A stretch of DNA of 64,000 bases from Herbiconiux sp. (GCF_004297105.1 NZ_SCVE01000012.1:930001-994000), one strand, 5' to 3'. Shown: positions 15,482 to 24,879, counted from the stretch's first letter. Made by a program: numbers and translations. The notes: generated by a model not told the origin, from the letters alone.

Positions 15482-16438
15482 ATGAAGATCCTCATCCCCG
15501 ACACCACCGACCTGAGCGACCTGATCGTCGACTCCGGCCACGAGTTCGTGGTGTACGACGTCACCGCCCCGATCCCGGCCGGGGCGCGCGACGCCGAGGT
15601 GCTGGTGGTCTGGCGGAACACGGCGGAGAACCTCGCGGATGCCGCCCGCACTCTCGGATCGCTGCGGCTCGTGCAGACGCTCGCGGCGGGTCCCGATGCG
15701 GTGCTCGCCGCGGGGTTCGCTCCGCACGTCGCGGTCACGTCCGGCAGATCGCTGCATGACGCCACGGTGGCCGAGCACGCGCTGACGCTGACACTGGCCC
15801 TGATCCGCCGGCTCGACCGGCTGGGGGACGCCCAGCGCGAGTCGCACTGGGACGAGGGATTTCTGGAGGCTCAGCGCGATCCGGGCACCGAGTCGCTCTA
15901 CACGCTCGCCGGTGCCTCGGTCTGCATCTGGGGCTTCGGTTCGATCGCCCGCACGCTCGCGCCGATGCTCGCACTGCTGGGCGCGACGGTGACGGGCGTG
16001 GCCTCGTCGGGGGGAACCCGCGACGGCTACGAGGTGATCGATGACGCCGGCCTTCCGGCCCATCTTGCGGGTGTCGACGTCCTGATCTCGCTGCTGCCGG
16101 CCACCCCGGCCACGGAGGGTGCGTTCGGAGCCGCGCTCATCGACGCGCTCAAGCCCGGCGCGGTCTTCGTGAACGTCGGCCGAGGCGCCACGGTCGACGA
16201 ACACGCCCTGATCGAGGCGCTGACCTCCGGACGCTTGCGGGCGGCGGCACTGGACGTGATGAGGCAGGAGCCACTGCCCGAGTCGTCGCCGCTCTGGACC
16301 ACGCCGAACCTGGTGATCACCCCGCATGCAGCCGGCAATCGCCCGCGCGGGGCGGCACCCCTGATCGCCCGGAACATCCGTGCTCTGCGCGATGGCATGC
16401 CCCTCACGAACTCGGTCGGCCCCGCACCGGCGCCGTGA
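15482..16438 (+). CDS. D-2-hydroxyacid dehydrogenase, NAD-dependent
   Basis: This 318-residue protein follows the D-isomer-specific 2-hydroxyacid dehydrogenase plan. The cofactor motif is WGFGSIA near residue 143, the INVGRGATVDE-type segment reads VNVGRGATVDEHALIEAL, and the catalytic His is in PHAAGNRPRG. I chose ATG 15482 over an in-frame GTG at 15449 because the latter lies inside the flavin reductase gene. It ends the catabolic operon and could reduce or oxidise a 2-oxo/2-hydroxy acid product such as pyruvate or an aryl glyoxylate; it could also be a 3-phosphoglycerate-dehydrogenase-like enzyme of other function. Confidence 0.8.
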   Translation: MKILIPDTTDLSDLIVDSGHEFVVYDVTAPIPAGARDAEVLVVWRNTAENLADAARTLGSLRLVQTLAAGPDAVLAAGFAPHVAVTSGRSLHDATVAEHALTLTLALIRRLDRLGDAQRESHWDEGFLEAQRDPGTESLYTLAGASVCIWGFGSIARTLAPMLALLGATVTGVASSGGTRDGYEVIDDAGLPAHLAGVDVLISLLPATPATEGAFGAALIDALKPGAVFVNVGRGATVDEHALIEALTSGRLRAAALDVMRQEPLPESSPLWTTPNLVITPHAAGNRPRGAAPLIARNIRALRDGMPLTNSVGPAPAP

Positions 16439-16591
16439 CGCGGCGCGGTTGCTCGCGATCACGTCCTCTCGCTTCCCAGCCGGTGTGTGTCCGGGGTGAC
16501 ACTCATCACACGAGCGCGCCGCCTCCACCGCGAGTCCCGTGCGGCGCACCCGACGAGCTGATCGGCGGGCACGCCTCTGACGCGACCGTCT

Positions 16592-17665
16592 TCATCCGGG
16601 TGCCTCGACCGTGACGTCGGTTACGCGGCTGCCGCTGATGGGCTCGAGAGGAGCCGGTACGTCGGCTCGCGGCTCGAGCCGGGCCGCCAGGCGAAGCGCG
16701 GTGGCGTGGTTCGCCTGGCGGACCGCGGCGAGGAGTGATCCACCGCGGTCAGGCGCGGGCGCATTGCTCGCGCCGGTCGCGTCGCGGTCGCGGTCGCGGG
16801 GAGCGTCCGCAGCGAGGAGGGCAGCTGTGAGCTCGGCGCTGAAGATGTCGCCGGCACCGACCAGCGCCTCAGGGGGCAGCGGGCCCACATCGTGAGCCGG
16901 GGCATCCGTTCGCTCGCCCCCCGTGAAGAGCGATGCGCCGCGAGCGCCCCGGGTCACCACGATGGCCGACGACGGATGCGCGGCCGACCAGGCGCCCACC
17001 GTGCCGTCGACATCGCCCGAGAGGTCTTCGTCGCTCAGCACGGCGATGTCGAACAGCGGCAGCAGCGCGTCGAGCTCGGCGAGCGGGCGCGTGGCGACAG
17101 GCGTGTTGCCCCGGGCGTCGAGGTGGGGGGAGAGCCGCCTGAGGTACCCCTGCAGCAGGATGACGCGGAGAGCGCCCGTGGGCAGCGCGGCGACGTACTC
17201 CCGCACGATCCCGATCGGCGGATCGGGGAGGAGTGGCGTGAGGATGAGCGCCCGTGCGGCCCCCAGAGCGTCGAGCGCGGCCTGGCCGGGGCTTGGCAGC
17301 GTGGCGGCTTCCCCGTTGCGAACCGCCTGGGTGCGCCGAGCGCTGCGGACATCGTTGACGAACACGAGCGTGCGGTCGACCTGTGCGGAGGGCAGAAGCT
17401 CGAGGTCGTGCTCCACCGCGGTGAAGTCGCTGCCGTACGGCGCGATCACCACAGCGGGCGATCCCCGCTCGCGCAGAACCGGCGAGATGAAGACCGCGGG
17501 AGAACCGGCCGTGCGGCTGGTGCCGTCGGCCGTGACGATCTCGTCGATGCACACGTGCCCGGCCACGACGACCCGCGCGGGAGTGTTGAGCGGCGATCCT
17601 GTGAACGGTCGCCGCGACGCCGGCGCCGGTCGAGCTGTGCTCGACCGGTTCTCAGACAGGGTCAG
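16592..17665 (-). CDS. PfkB-family carbohydrate kinase (start uncertain)
   Basis: The frame encodes a ribokinase-like fold: N-terminal strand [13 protein letters not shown], a TAGSPAVF glycine motif and the C-terminal ATP/substrate signature [14 protein letters not shown] with the catalytic Asp of GAGD. The substrate is unknown; inositol- and nucleoside-type PfkB kinases are alternatives. No ATG, GTG or TTG lies between the end of purL and the conserved fold. The first standard codon is GTG 17566, inside the first beta strand. I therefore extend to CTG 17665, which would overlap the purL stop and follow a GGGGG tract. The gene is downstream of and coupled to purL. Confidence 0.7.
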   Translation of the reverse strand: MTLSENRSSTARPAPASRRPFTGSPLNTPARVVVAGHVCIDEIVTADGTSRTAGSPAVFISPVLRERGSPAVVIAPYGSDFTAVEHDLELLPSAQVDRTLVFVNDVRSARRTQAVRNGEAATLPSPGQAALDALGAARALILTPLLPDPPIGIVREYVAALPTGALRVILLQGYLRRLSPHLDARGNTPVATRPLAELDALLPLFDIAVLSDEDLSGDVDGTVGAWSAAHPSSAIVVTRGARGASLFTGGERTDAPAHDVGPLPPEALVGAGDIFSAELTAALLAADAPRDRDRDATGASNAPAPDRGGSLLAAVRQANHATALRLAARLEPRADVPAPLEPISGSRVTDVTVEAPG

Positions 17666-19956
17666 CCCCCGACGACCGGCCCGAAGTGCGCCGGCAGCGT
17701 GGCGCGGTGCACACCGCCGAGCTCCTCGATCGACACCTCGAAGAGGCCCTGCACCTCGAGCGAGTGCGACTGCGCATCCGTCACGCCGATGCGCAGCACG
17801 GGGATGTCGCGCCCCGCGCACAGACCCTTGAACTTCACGTCGTCTTCACGCGGTACGGCCACGAGAACGCGCGCGGTCGACTCGCTGAACAGGGCATCGG
17901 ATGCCGACACCCCGTCGCGCTCGATGATCTCGTCGAGCCACACCCGGGCTCCGATGCCGAACCGCAGCACCGACTCGGCCAGGGTCTGGGCGAGCCCGCC
18001 GTCGGAGAGGTCGTGCGCGGAGTCGATGAGCGCCTCGAGGGCTCCGGCCTGGAGCAGACCCGCGAGGTTCTGCTCGTCGGCGAACGACACCACGGGCGGG
18101 AGGCCGCCCAGGTGGTCGTGGATGACGCCGGCCCAGGCCGATCCGTCGAGCTCGGCGCGTGTGGTGCCGAGGAGATAGAGGTTGTCGCCCTCGTCCTGCC
18201 AGCCCGAGGGCACGCGGCGGGCGACATCGTCGATCACGCCGAGAACGGCCACCACGGGGGTGGGGTGGATGGGCTGCGAGCCGGTCTGGTTGTAGAACGA
18301 GACGTTGCCGCCGGTGACGGGGATCTCGAGTTCCAGGCATCCGTCGGACAGGCCCTCGACGGCCTGCGAGAACTGCCACATCACCTCGGGGTTCTCGGGG
18401 GAGCCGAAGTTGAGGCAGTCGCTCACGGCCACCGGGGTGGCGCCGGTGACGGCGACGTTGCGGAAGGCCTCGGCGAGAGCGAGCTGCGCGCCACGGTAGG
18501 GGTCGAGCTGGCAGTAGCGGCCGTTCGCGTCGGAGGCGAGGGCGAAGCCGAGGCCCGACTCCTCGTCGACGCGCACCATGCCGCCGTCGTCGGGGAACGA
18601 GAGCGCGGTGTTGCCCATGACGTAGCGGTCGTACTGGTTGGTGATCCAGTCTTTCGACGCCATGTTGGGCGAGCCGACGATGCGCAGGAACTCGTCGCGG
18701 AGCGCGGCGCCATCGGTTGCTCGTGGCAGGCGCGCGGCCGTGTCGGCCTGCAGCGCGTCGATCCAGGTGGGGTAGGCGACGGGCCGCTCGTAGACGGGGC
18801 CGTCGACGGCCACGGTGCGCGGCTCGACGTTGACGATCTCCTCGCCGTGCCAGTTGATGATCAGGCGGCCGGTGTCGGTGACCTCGCCGAGCACGCTGGT
18901 CTCGACATCCCACTTCGCCACCACCGCGAGGAAGCCCTCGAGCTTCTCGGGGCGCACGACCGCCATCATGCGCTCCTGGCTCTCCGACATCAGGATCTCT
19001 TCGGCGGTGAGCGTGGGGTCGCGCAGCAGCACCTTCTCGAGCTCGATGAACATGCCGCCGTCGCCGTTCGAGGCGAGCTCGGAGGTGGCGCACGAGATGC
19101 CCGCCGCACCCAGGTCTTGGATGCCCTCGACCAGGTCGCCCGCGAACAGCTCGAGGCAGCACTCGATGAGCACCTTCTCGGCGAACGGGTCGCCCACCTG
19201 CACCGCGGGGCGCTTCGTGGGGCCGCCGGCCGAGAACGTGTCGGACGCCAGAATGGATGCGCCGCCGATGCCGTCGCCGCCCGTGCGGGCTCCGAAGAGC
19301 ACCACCTTGTTGCCCACACCACGCGCATTGGCCAGGTGCAGGTCTTCGTGCCGCAGGACGCCGACGCTGAGCGCGTTGACGAGCGGGTTGCCCTGGTAGA
19401 CCTTGTCGAAGTAGGTCTCGCCGCCGATGTTCGGCAGGCCGAGGCAGTTGCCGTAGAACGAGATGCCACTCGTGACGCCGTGCACCACGCGCGCGGTGTC
19501 GGGGTTGTCGATGGCGCCGAAGCGCAGCTGGTCCATCACGGCGACCGGGCGGGCCCCCATCGAGATGATGTCGCGCACGATGCCGCCGACGCCGGTGGCC
19601 GCGCCCTGGAAGGGCTCGATGTAGGAGGGGTGGTTGTGGCTCTCGACCTTGAAGGTCACCGCCCAGCCCTCGCCCACGTCGACCACGCCGGCGTTCTCGC
19701 CCATTCCCACCATGAGGTTCTTGCGCATGGTGTCGGTGACCTTCTGGCCGAACTGGCGGAGGTAGATCTTCGACGACTTGTAGGAGCAGTGCTCGCTCCA
19801 CATCACCGAGTACATCGCCAACTCGCCCGAAGTGGGGCGCCGGCCCAGGATCTCGCGGATCTTCGCGTACTCGTCGGCCTTCAGGCCGAGGGCCTCATAC
19901 GGCTGGTCCCGCTCGGGGGTGGCGATGGCGTTCTCGACGGTATCGGCAATGCTCAC
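17662..19956 (-). CDS. purL: Phosphoribosylformylglycinamidine synthase subunit PurL
   Basis: This 764-residue protein is the small-type PurL, which amidates FGAR to FGAM in de novo purine synthesis using ammonia from PurQ, with PurS as bridge. The N-terminal [12 protein letters not shown], the [22 protein letters not shown]-binding region and the second AIRS-type half from about residue 420 are all typical. The start is GTG 19956, with AAGGAG ten bases upstream. Its partners purQ and purS lie 41 kb away at 60723-61711. A sugar-kinase-like gene follows with an overlap. Confidence 0.97.
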   Translation of the reverse strand: MSIADTVENAIATPERDQPYEALGLKADEYAKIREILGRRPTSGELAMYSVMWSEHCSYKSSKIYLRQFGQKVTDTMRKNLMVGMGENAGVVDVGEGWAVTFKVESHNHPSYIEPFQGAATGVGGIVRDIISMGARPVAVMDQLRFGAIDNPDTARVVHGVTSGISFYGNCLGLPNIGGETYFDKVYQGNPLVNALSVGVLRHEDLHLANARGVGNKVVLFGARTGGDGIGGASILASDTFSAGGPTKRPAVQVGDPFAEKVLIECCLELFAGDLVEGIQDLGAAGISCATSELASNGDGGMFIELEKVLLRDPTLTAEEILMSESQERMMAVVRPEKLEGFLAVVAKWDVETSVLGEVTDTGRLIINWHGEEIVNVEPRTVAVDGPVYERPVAYPTWIDALQADTAARLPRATDGAALRDEFLRIVGSPNMASKDWITNQYDRYVMGNTALSFPDDGGMVRVDEESGLGFALASDANGRYCQLDPYRGAQLALAEAFRNVAVTGATPVAVSDCLNFGSPENPEVMWQFSQAVEGLSDGCLELEIPVTGGNVSFYNQTGSQPIHPTPVVAVLGVIDDVARRVPSGWQDEGDNLYLLGTTRAELDGSAWAGVIHDHLGGLPPVVSFADEQNLAGLLQAGALEALIDSAHDLSDGGLAQTLAESVLRFGIGARVWLDEIIERDGVSASDALFSESTARVLVAVPREDDVKFKGLCAGRDIPVLRIGVTDAQSHSLEVQGLFEVSIEELGGVHRATLPAHFGPVVGG

Positions 19957-20134
19957 GCGGCCAGGACTCCTTGAGTTGCGGGGTGGGGATGCGGGTCCGA
20001 TTCTACCGGCTGGCGCGCATCCGTCGGCCCGTGCCGATATCGAGACAACTCACGGGCTCGCGGCGTATCGTCGCAGGCAGACCGGCGCTCGCCAGACGGC
20101 CCGCGCCCACAGCTCCCCCCGAAAGAAGTCGATC

Positions 20135-21283
20135 GTGACCCGCAGCTGGCAGCGTTGGATTCCCGCAGTGGCCGTTCCGGCCGTCGTCGCCGTGGTGGCC
20201 GTGGTCGGAGGGGTGGCCACGACGGCCTCCGCCGACCTGCCGGACAAGACTCCTCAGGAGGTGCTGGCCCTGGTCGGTGCGAGCGACGTCACCTCGTTCT
20301 CGGGAACGCTGTTCCAGTCGTCGGATCTGGGGCTGCCCGACCTCTCGAGCATCAGCGGCGCATCGGGGTCGTCCGGGTCGTCGGGTTCGTCCAGCTCATC
20401 GGACTCGGATGCGGCCGGCACGTTCGACGCGACATCCGCGCTGGAACTCCTCACCGGCAGCCACACCGCCCGCGTCTACGCCGACGGCACCGACAAGCTG
20501 CGCGTGCAGGTGCTCGACCAGCTGGCCGAACGCGATGTGGTGCTCAACGGCAGCGAGCTCTGGGTGTACGACTCGAGCGACTCGAGCGCGGTGCACTCCA
20601 CTCTTCCCGCCCCGGGTGACGCCGCCCCGGGCGAGGCCGCTTCGGGCGACGTGCCTACAACCATCCCCACGCCCGACGAGCTGGCCACGCAGTTCTTGGC
20701 GGCGGTCGACCCCAGCACGGATGTCTCGCTCGGCGCCGACACCTCGGTGGCGGGTCGCTCGGCCTACGACCTCGTGCTGACGCCCCGCACCGATGCCACC
20801 CTCGTGGGTTCGGTGTCGATCGCGGTCGACGCCGAGACCGGCATGCCGCTGCAGGTGGAGGTCTTCGCCCGCGGTGACTCGTCGCCGGCCTTCGAGGTGG
20901 GCTTCACCGACCTCTCCCTCGACGCCCCTTCGGCCTCGCTCTTCGACTTCACGCCACCCGCGGGCACGGATGTCACGGAGAAAGATCTGAGCGCTGAGGG
21001 TCATGACGCCACCGACGCGGGCCCTGGTGCTCCGGCATCCGGAGCCGCAGACGCCGCCGAGCCCACGGTGACCGGCGAGGGCTGGGATGCGATCGTCGAG
21101 ACCACGATCAGCGGAGACCTCTCCGCGCTCACCTCGAACCCGCTCTTCGCTCAGGTGGCGACCCCGGTCGCGGGCGGCAGCGCTCTGCAGACCACTCTCG
21201 TCTCGGTGCTGCTCACCGACGACGGGCGCCTGCTCGCCGGCGCCGTTCCGGTCTCCGCCCTCCAGGCCGCGGCCGCTCAGTGA
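20135..21283 (+). CDS. Secreted LolA/RseB-fold protein (DUF2092-like)
   Basis: This 382-residue exported protein starts with a charged segment and a long hydrophobic signal anchor (WIPAVAVPAVVAVVAVVGGV) ending near ATTASA. The mature part has a beta-sheet pattern like LolA/MucB-type lipoprotein carriers: a Ser/Gly/Asp-rich insert (about 75-95), then HTARVYADGTDKLRVQVLD and PLQVEVFARG strands. It probably binds lipid or lipoprotein at the outer face of the membrane. GTG 20135 follows a purine-rich GAAAGAAG. It is divergent from purL and precedes an ABC-2 exporter, as such proteins often do in actinobacteria. Confidence 0.7.
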   Translation: MTRSWQRWIPAVAVPAVVAVVAVVGGVATTASADLPDKTPQEVLALVGASDVTSFSGTLFQSSDLGLPDLSSISGASGSSGSSGSSSSSDSDAAGTFDATSALELLTGSHTARVYADGTDKLRVQVLDQLAERDVVLNGSELWVYDSSDSSAVHSTLPAPGDAAPGEAASGDVPTTIPTPDELATQFLAAVDPSTDVSLGADTSVAGRSAYDLVLTPRTDATLVGSVSIAVDAETGMPLQVEVFARGDSSPAFEVGFTDLSLDAPSASLFDFTPPAGTDVTEKDLSAEGHDATDAGPGAPASGAADAAEPTVTGEGWDAIVETTISGDLSALTSNPLFAQVATPVAGGSALQTTLVSVLLTDDGRLLAGAVPVSALQAAAAQ

Positions 21284-21297
21284 GCCCCCACCTCCCG

Positions 21298-21357
21298 CCA
21301 GATCCGTCACTTTTTGCGCGGAATCCGACGTGTTCGCGCAAAAAGTGACGGATCTGG
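21298..21357. repeat. Perfect 23-bp inverted repeat (14-nt loop)
   Basis: The arm at 21298-21320 (contains CCGTCACTTTTTGCGCG) is the exact reverse complement of 21335-21357, with 14 bases between. The RNA would form a very stable hairpin, but the T-run is inside the stem, not after it, so it is not a standard terminator. It begins 14 bp after the LolA-like gene and includes the only likely start codons of the ABC ATPase gene. It could be a REP-like dispersed element or a translation-control hairpin. Confidence 0.8.
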
Positions 21358-22742
21358 GGGAGCGGGCGTCGGGCGGTGAGCTCGCCATCGAGACGCGCGG
21401 CCTGAGCAAGCGCTTCGGTCGTTCCACCGTGGTCGATGGCATCGATCTCGCCGTGCCGCGGGGAGCGGTGTTCGGCTTCCTCGGGCCGAACGGATCGGGC
21501 AAGACCACCACGATCCGCATGCTGCTGGGCCTCGCGGGAGCTTCGGCGGGCGACATCCGCGTGCTCGGCCAAGCGATGCCCGCGAAGCTCGCGGGCGTGC
21601 TCCCCGCGGTGGGCGCGCTCATCGAAGGGCCCGGTTTCTACCCGTTCCTCTCCGGCCGCGACAACCTCAGGCGCCTCGACGCGGCCGATGGATACGCCTC
21701 GCGGGCCACCCGTTCCGCCCGGGTCGACCGCGCCCTCGAACGGGTCGGGCTCTCCTCCGCGGCGCACAAGAAGGTGCGCGCCTACTCGCTCGGCATGAAG
21801 CAGCGACTCGGCATCGCGAATGCGCTGCTCACCCCGCGCGAGCTGATTGTGCTCGACGAGCCCACGAACGGACTCGATCCGCAGGGCACGCGCGAGGTGC
21901 GGGCACTCATCCGCTCGCTCGCCGCCGAGGGCACCACCGTGTTCGTGTCGAGCCACCTGCTCTCCGAGATCGAGCAGATGTGCTCGCACGTCGCCGTGAT
22001 GCGGGGCGGCCGTCTCGTGGCGCAGGGTGCCCTCGACGAGCTGCGCGGCGCGGGCCGCACGCACGTGCGCGTCACGGTGGCGGCTCCGGATGCGGCCCTC
22101 GCGGCCTCGACCCTGGCGCGCCTCGGCCTTGCTCGCCCTACGGCTGCGGCTGCTGCTTCCGCCGCCGCGGCGCCGGCACCCGCGGGTGGGGCCCTCCCTC
22201 CGGCTGACACTCGGACGACGACGGATGCGGCGGCTGTGCTGATCGACGGTCCACCCGCACCCGCACCTGCGCCCGCACCTGCGCCTGTGACTGCGCCCGC
22301 ACCTGCGCCTGTGACTGTGACTGCGCCCGCACCTGCGCCTGTGACTGCGCCAACACCTGCGCCTGTGACTGCGCCTGCGCCCGCACCTGCGCCTGTGACT
22401 GCGCCAACACCTGCGCCTGTGACTGCGCCTGCGCCAACACCTGCGCCTGTGACTGCGCCTGCGCCAACACCTGCGCCTGTGACTGCGCCCGCACCTGCGC
22501 CAACACCTGCACCTGCACCCGTGATGGTCGAGCCGCCTTCCGCGGCCGACGTGGCGACAGCGACCGACGGAACGGGCGACCGGGTGGTAGAAGGCGAGCT
22601 GCCCGAGGCGGTGGCCGCAGAAGACGTGGTCGCGGCACTCGTGGGAGCCGGGGTTCGGGTGCGCGGCTTCGCCGTGGAGCGCGCCTCGCTCGAAGACCTC
22701 TTCGTGCAGCTGACGGGGGAGGGCTTCGACGTTGTCCAGTGA
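21345..22742 (+). CDS. ABC-2 type exporter ATPase with Ala/Pro/Val/Thr-rich insertion
   Basis: The first 240 residues form a complete ABC ATPase of the CcmA/DrrA type: Walker A GPNGSGKT, signature SLGMKQRLGIA, Walker B LIVLDEP, H-loop SSHL. The C-terminal domain that normally follows is split by about 150 residues, largely AP, APVTAP and TPAP repeats. It resumes with VVEGELPEAVAAEDVV and the family ending SLEDLFVQLTGEG. Length is 465 against a usual 300 or so. The start is unclear: GTG 21345 or GTG 21330, both within the inverted repeat and without a good Shine-Dalgarno sequence. It overlaps the permease gene and pumps an unknown substrate out of the cell. Confidence 0.82.
   Translation: MTDLGERASGGELAIETRGLSKRFGRSTVVDGIDLAVPRGAVFGFLGPNGSGKTTTIRMLLGLAGASAGDIRVLGQAMPAKLAGVLPAVGALIEGPGFYPFLSGRDNLRRLDAADGYASRATRSARVDRALERVGLSSAAHKKVRAYSLGMKQRLGIANALLTPRELIVLDEPTNGLDPQGTREVRALIRSLAAEGTTVFVSSHLLSEIEQMCSHVAVMRGGRLVAQGALDELRGAGRTHVRVTVAAPDAALAASTLARLGLARPTAAAAASAAAAPAPAGGALPPADTRTTTDAAAVLIDGPPAPAPAPAPAPVTAPAPAPVTVTAPAPAPVTAPTPAPVTAPAPAPAPVTAPTPAPVTAPAPTPAPVTAPAPTPAPVTAPAPAPTPAPAPVMVEPPSAADVATATDGTGDRVVEGELPEAVAAEDVVAALVGAGVRVRGFAVERASLEDLFVQLTGEGFDVVQ
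22250..22523 (+). repeat. In-frame degenerate tandem repeat inside the ABC ATPase gene
   Basis: About 270 bp are built from variants of cctgcgcctgtgactgcgcc, encoding alternating Ala-Pro with periodic APVTAP. The near-identical copies at the DNA level, beyond what the protein repeat needs, suggest recent slippage or recombination and likely length variation among strains. Confidence 0.85.
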
Positions 22743-23604
22743 ATCCGTTCTCGGCACCGGCTCGAACGCGACCGAACGCGGCCCGCGGCGCGCCCTGGGC
22801 TGGGGCTTCTTCCTCTCCGAACTCGCGGTGCTCTTCCGCCGCCGCCGCACCTGGGCGATGCTCGCGGCGCTCGCCGCCGTGCCGATCCTGATCGCCGTGG
22901 CCATCCGTCTCACCGACGGCGGCGACGGACGCGGGCCGGCCTTCCTCGACCGCATCACCCAGAACGGCCTGTTCGTGGGCCTGTCGGCGCTCGCCGTGGC
23001 CATCCCCCTGTTCCTGCCGCTCACCGTCGGTGTCGTGGCCGGGGATTCGGTCGCGGGCGAGGCGAGCACCGGCACGCTGCGGTATCTGCTCGTGTCGCCG
23101 GTCGGGCGCATCCGCCTGCTCATCGTGAAGTTCGCGGCGGCCGCCGTGTTCTGCCTGGCGGCGACCCTCACGGTGACGGTGGCGGGAATCCTGATCGGGC
23201 TCGCCCTCTTCCCGGTGGGGCCGGTCGCCCTCATCTCGGGCGACACCGTGAGCGTGGCCGAATCGCTGCTGCGCTCGCTGCTGATCGCGATCTATGTCAC
23301 TCTCGGCCTGCTCGGACTCGCCGCCATCGGCCTCTTCATCTCCACACTGACGGATGCACCGGTGGGCGCCATGGCCGCGACGGTGGTGGTGTCGATCGTG
23401 GCGCAGGTGCTCGGCCAGCTCTCGCAGACGGAGTGGCTGCATCCGTGGCTCTTCAGCTACTACTGGCTCGACTTCGGCGATCTGCTGCGACAGCCCATCG
23501 AGTGGTCGAGCTTCGGAGCGAACGCGCTGCTGCAGCTGGCCTACGTGGCGGTGTTCGGGGCGCTCGCCTACGGCCGGTTCGCCACGAAGGACGTCCTCTC
23601 GTAG
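22732..23604 (+). CDS. ABC-2 type transporter permease
   Basis: This 290-residue membrane protein has six predicted hydrophobic segments: WAMLAALAAVPILIAVAI near 40, LFVGLSALAVAIPLFLPLTVG, then four more. It also has the GEASTGTLRYLLVSPVGR motif typical of ABC-2 permeases. The start is TTG 22732 with GGGGGAGGG eight bases upstream; it overlaps the ATPase stop by 11 bases. With the ATPase it forms a two-gene exporter, possibly for a drug, lipid or peptide; the lower-GC secreted-protein genes downstream are candidate cargo or partners. Confidence 0.87.
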   Translation: MSSESVLGTGSNATERGPRRALGWGFFLSELAVLFRRRRTWAMLAALAAVPILIAVAIRLTDGGDGRGPAFLDRITQNGLFVGLSALAVAIPLFLPLTVGVVAGDSVAGEASTGTLRYLLVSPVGRIRLLIVKFAAAAVFCLAATLTVTVAGILIGLALFPVGPVALISGDTVSVAESLLRSLLIAIYVTLGLLGLAAIGLFISTLTDAPVGAMAATVVVSIVAQVLGQLSQTEWLHPWLFSYYWLDFGDLLRQPIEWSSFGANALLQLAYVAVFGALAYGRFATKDVLS

Positions 23605-23705
23605 GGCTTGTCCCTAACCTCGGGTGGATGCCCGGGACTACCCGCGTTCAACGTTTGGCTTGGACCTTCAACTCGTGTCGATCTTGAAGCAAGAGTTGAG
23701 TGTCC

Positions 23706-24032
23706 TCAGTCGTTGGTCCTTCGTGCTGGACGGCTCTTACGACGTTTCCTACGGTCAAGGGTGTCTCTCATCAGAATTGTTGCTGAGTCCGGGTTCTTCG
23801 GCGGGCTTTCAACTAGTCGCGCCAACGGAGACGTGCCTAGAAGAACGCATCCGAGCACGGTGCAGATCTGGCTCACTAGCCCTAGTGCAGTAGTCGCCAG
23901 TGCAAATCCCACTCCTGAAGGGCCAGCAATGACAAGCGCAAGTTGTGACGACAACAGCGTTGCGGTGATTCCAACGAGGAGCAGTACTACCCCGCCCCAG
24001 AAGATCTTCTTCGCGGTTAGTGCGGGAGGCAT
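23706..24032 (-). CDS. Small membrane protein, two predicted transmembrane segments
   Basis: This 108-residue protein has two hydrophobic stretches (IFWGGVVLLLVGITATLL about 11-28, and FALATTALGLVSQICTVLGC about 43-62) and a basic C-terminal tail (DRRKRRKSRPARR). No family is recognised. The DNA is clearly lower in GC than the flanks. It follows the 64-residue gene at 24036 by four bases, so they form a small operon divergent from the secreted-protein pair. The two-TM plus basic tail layout would suit an immunity or membrane-adaptor role, but this is a guess. Confidence 0.6.
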   Translation of the reverse strand: MPPALTAKKIFWGGVVLLLVGITATLLSSQLALVIAGPSGVGFALATTALGLVSQICTVLGCVLLGTSPLARLVESPPKNPDSATILMRDTLDRRKRRKSRPARRTND

Positions 24033-24035
24033 GGA

Positions 24036-24230
24036 CTAGTCTCGCTTGCTCTGCATAGATCGCTCAGGTGCCAAGGCGTTGATGTCGACTGTCGAGTTGT
24101 CATCAAGTGGCGATGGGCCGTCGTGAATCGCCGTTCCCTCAGCGAAGGAAATCGTCTCCAGTACACGCCCGTATGTGTCTAGCTCGGCCGAGTTTCGAAT
24201 AGCCGAACCGATTCGTCGAAGTAGTCGCAT
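24036..24230 (-). CDS. Hypothetical protein, 64 residues
   Basis: A short open frame starting MRLLRRIGSAIRNSAELDTY and ending with a charged SMQSKRD. It has an amphipathic basic N-terminus, no signal peptide and no recognisable domain. It is four bases upstream of the membrane-protein gene and shares the lower-GC composition of the island, which supports coding; no strong ribosome-binding site is seen. Confidence 0.45.
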   Translation of the reverse strand: MRLLRRIGSAIRNSAELDTYGRVLETISFAEGTAIHDGPSPLDDNSTVDINALAPERSMQSKRD

Positions 24231-24372
24231 CTATCTGCCCGCCCTCATAGCTGATGTCGATCCAAGCACCAATCGACAACCATCTACAGACTTACTTTGT
24301 CGACCAATATCGAGTTTACTTCATTTTATCCCGGAACTTCTCGGGTTCGACGATCTGAAAGAGGAGAAGCCA

Positions 24373-24876
24373 ATGTCGAAATCATCCTTGAACAAAGTGG
24401 CGATCGCTGCAGCCGCAGTCGCGCTCTTTGGTGCCGTGATCACGGCCGCGCCGGCGTACGCATCGTCGCCACCGGACGAGTCCACCCCTCCGCCTGTTCA
24501 GGTGGACGAGATCGCTCCGGGCACGCCCATCATCGAGAGCAATGGCGACGGAGTGGTTACCAGGGGTGTGCCTGGATGTGCCGGGGTGGCGTACGCCCCT
24601 ATCGGTGGGGGTTATGGACCCGTATCCTCCGCAACGTGTGCTTTCATCGGCTCGCCACGAGCGATCGTCGGCTATACCTGGACCGCAAACGCCGCTACCG
24701 GCGTGCCTGCCTGCACCACCGGCCTGGGATACTCCAACGGCTCGCCCTCCTGGTACGGCTTGGGCTGCGGAATGAGCGGTGCAAAGAACGTGGTGTGGGG
24801 CAACGTAGCGGGGTATCAGCAGCTGAAGGCGTTCACTCAGAACGTTCTTCGTGCGACGTCGGTGGCCTGGTACTAA
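24373..24876 (+). CDS. Secreted small protein with four cysteines
   Basis: This 167-residue protein has a clear Sec signal peptide (MSKSSLNKVAIAAAAVALFG..., cleavage near AYA-SS). A Pro-rich segment follows, then a compact domain with four Cys residues in GCAG, ATCAF, PACTT and GCGMS, enough for two disulfides. It ends in TSVAWY. GAGGAG lies about six bases before ATG 24373, an excellent site. No known family is recognised; an exported effector, bacteriocin-like peptide or surface protein are possibilities. It sits downstream of an ABC-2 exporter and four bases upstream of a lipoprotein gene. Confidence 0.75.
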   Translation: MSKSSLNKVAIAAAAVALFGAVITAAPAYASSPPDESTPPPVQVDEIAPGTPIIESNGDGVVTRGVPGCAGVAYAPIGGGYGPVSSATCAFIGSPRAIVGYTWTANAATGVPACTTGLGYSNGSPSWYGLGCGMSGAKNVVWGNVAGYQQLKAFTQNVLRATSVAWY

Positions 24877-24879
24877 GCG

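Noticed and set aside
15010..16320. GTGATCAC copies inside the flavin reductase and hydroxyacid dehydrogenase genes
   Set aside because: They encode Val-Ile-Thr with preferred codons, so chance explains them; only intergenic clusters were kept.
17686..19974. 762-residue frame antisense to purL
   Set aside because: It is a mirror of high-GC codon bias in purL, with no domain pattern and no ribosome-binding site.
23624..23893. 89-residue plus-strand frame in the low-GC island
   Set aside because: It is antisense to the two-helix membrane protein at 23706-24032, which has a more coherent sequence and an operon partner.
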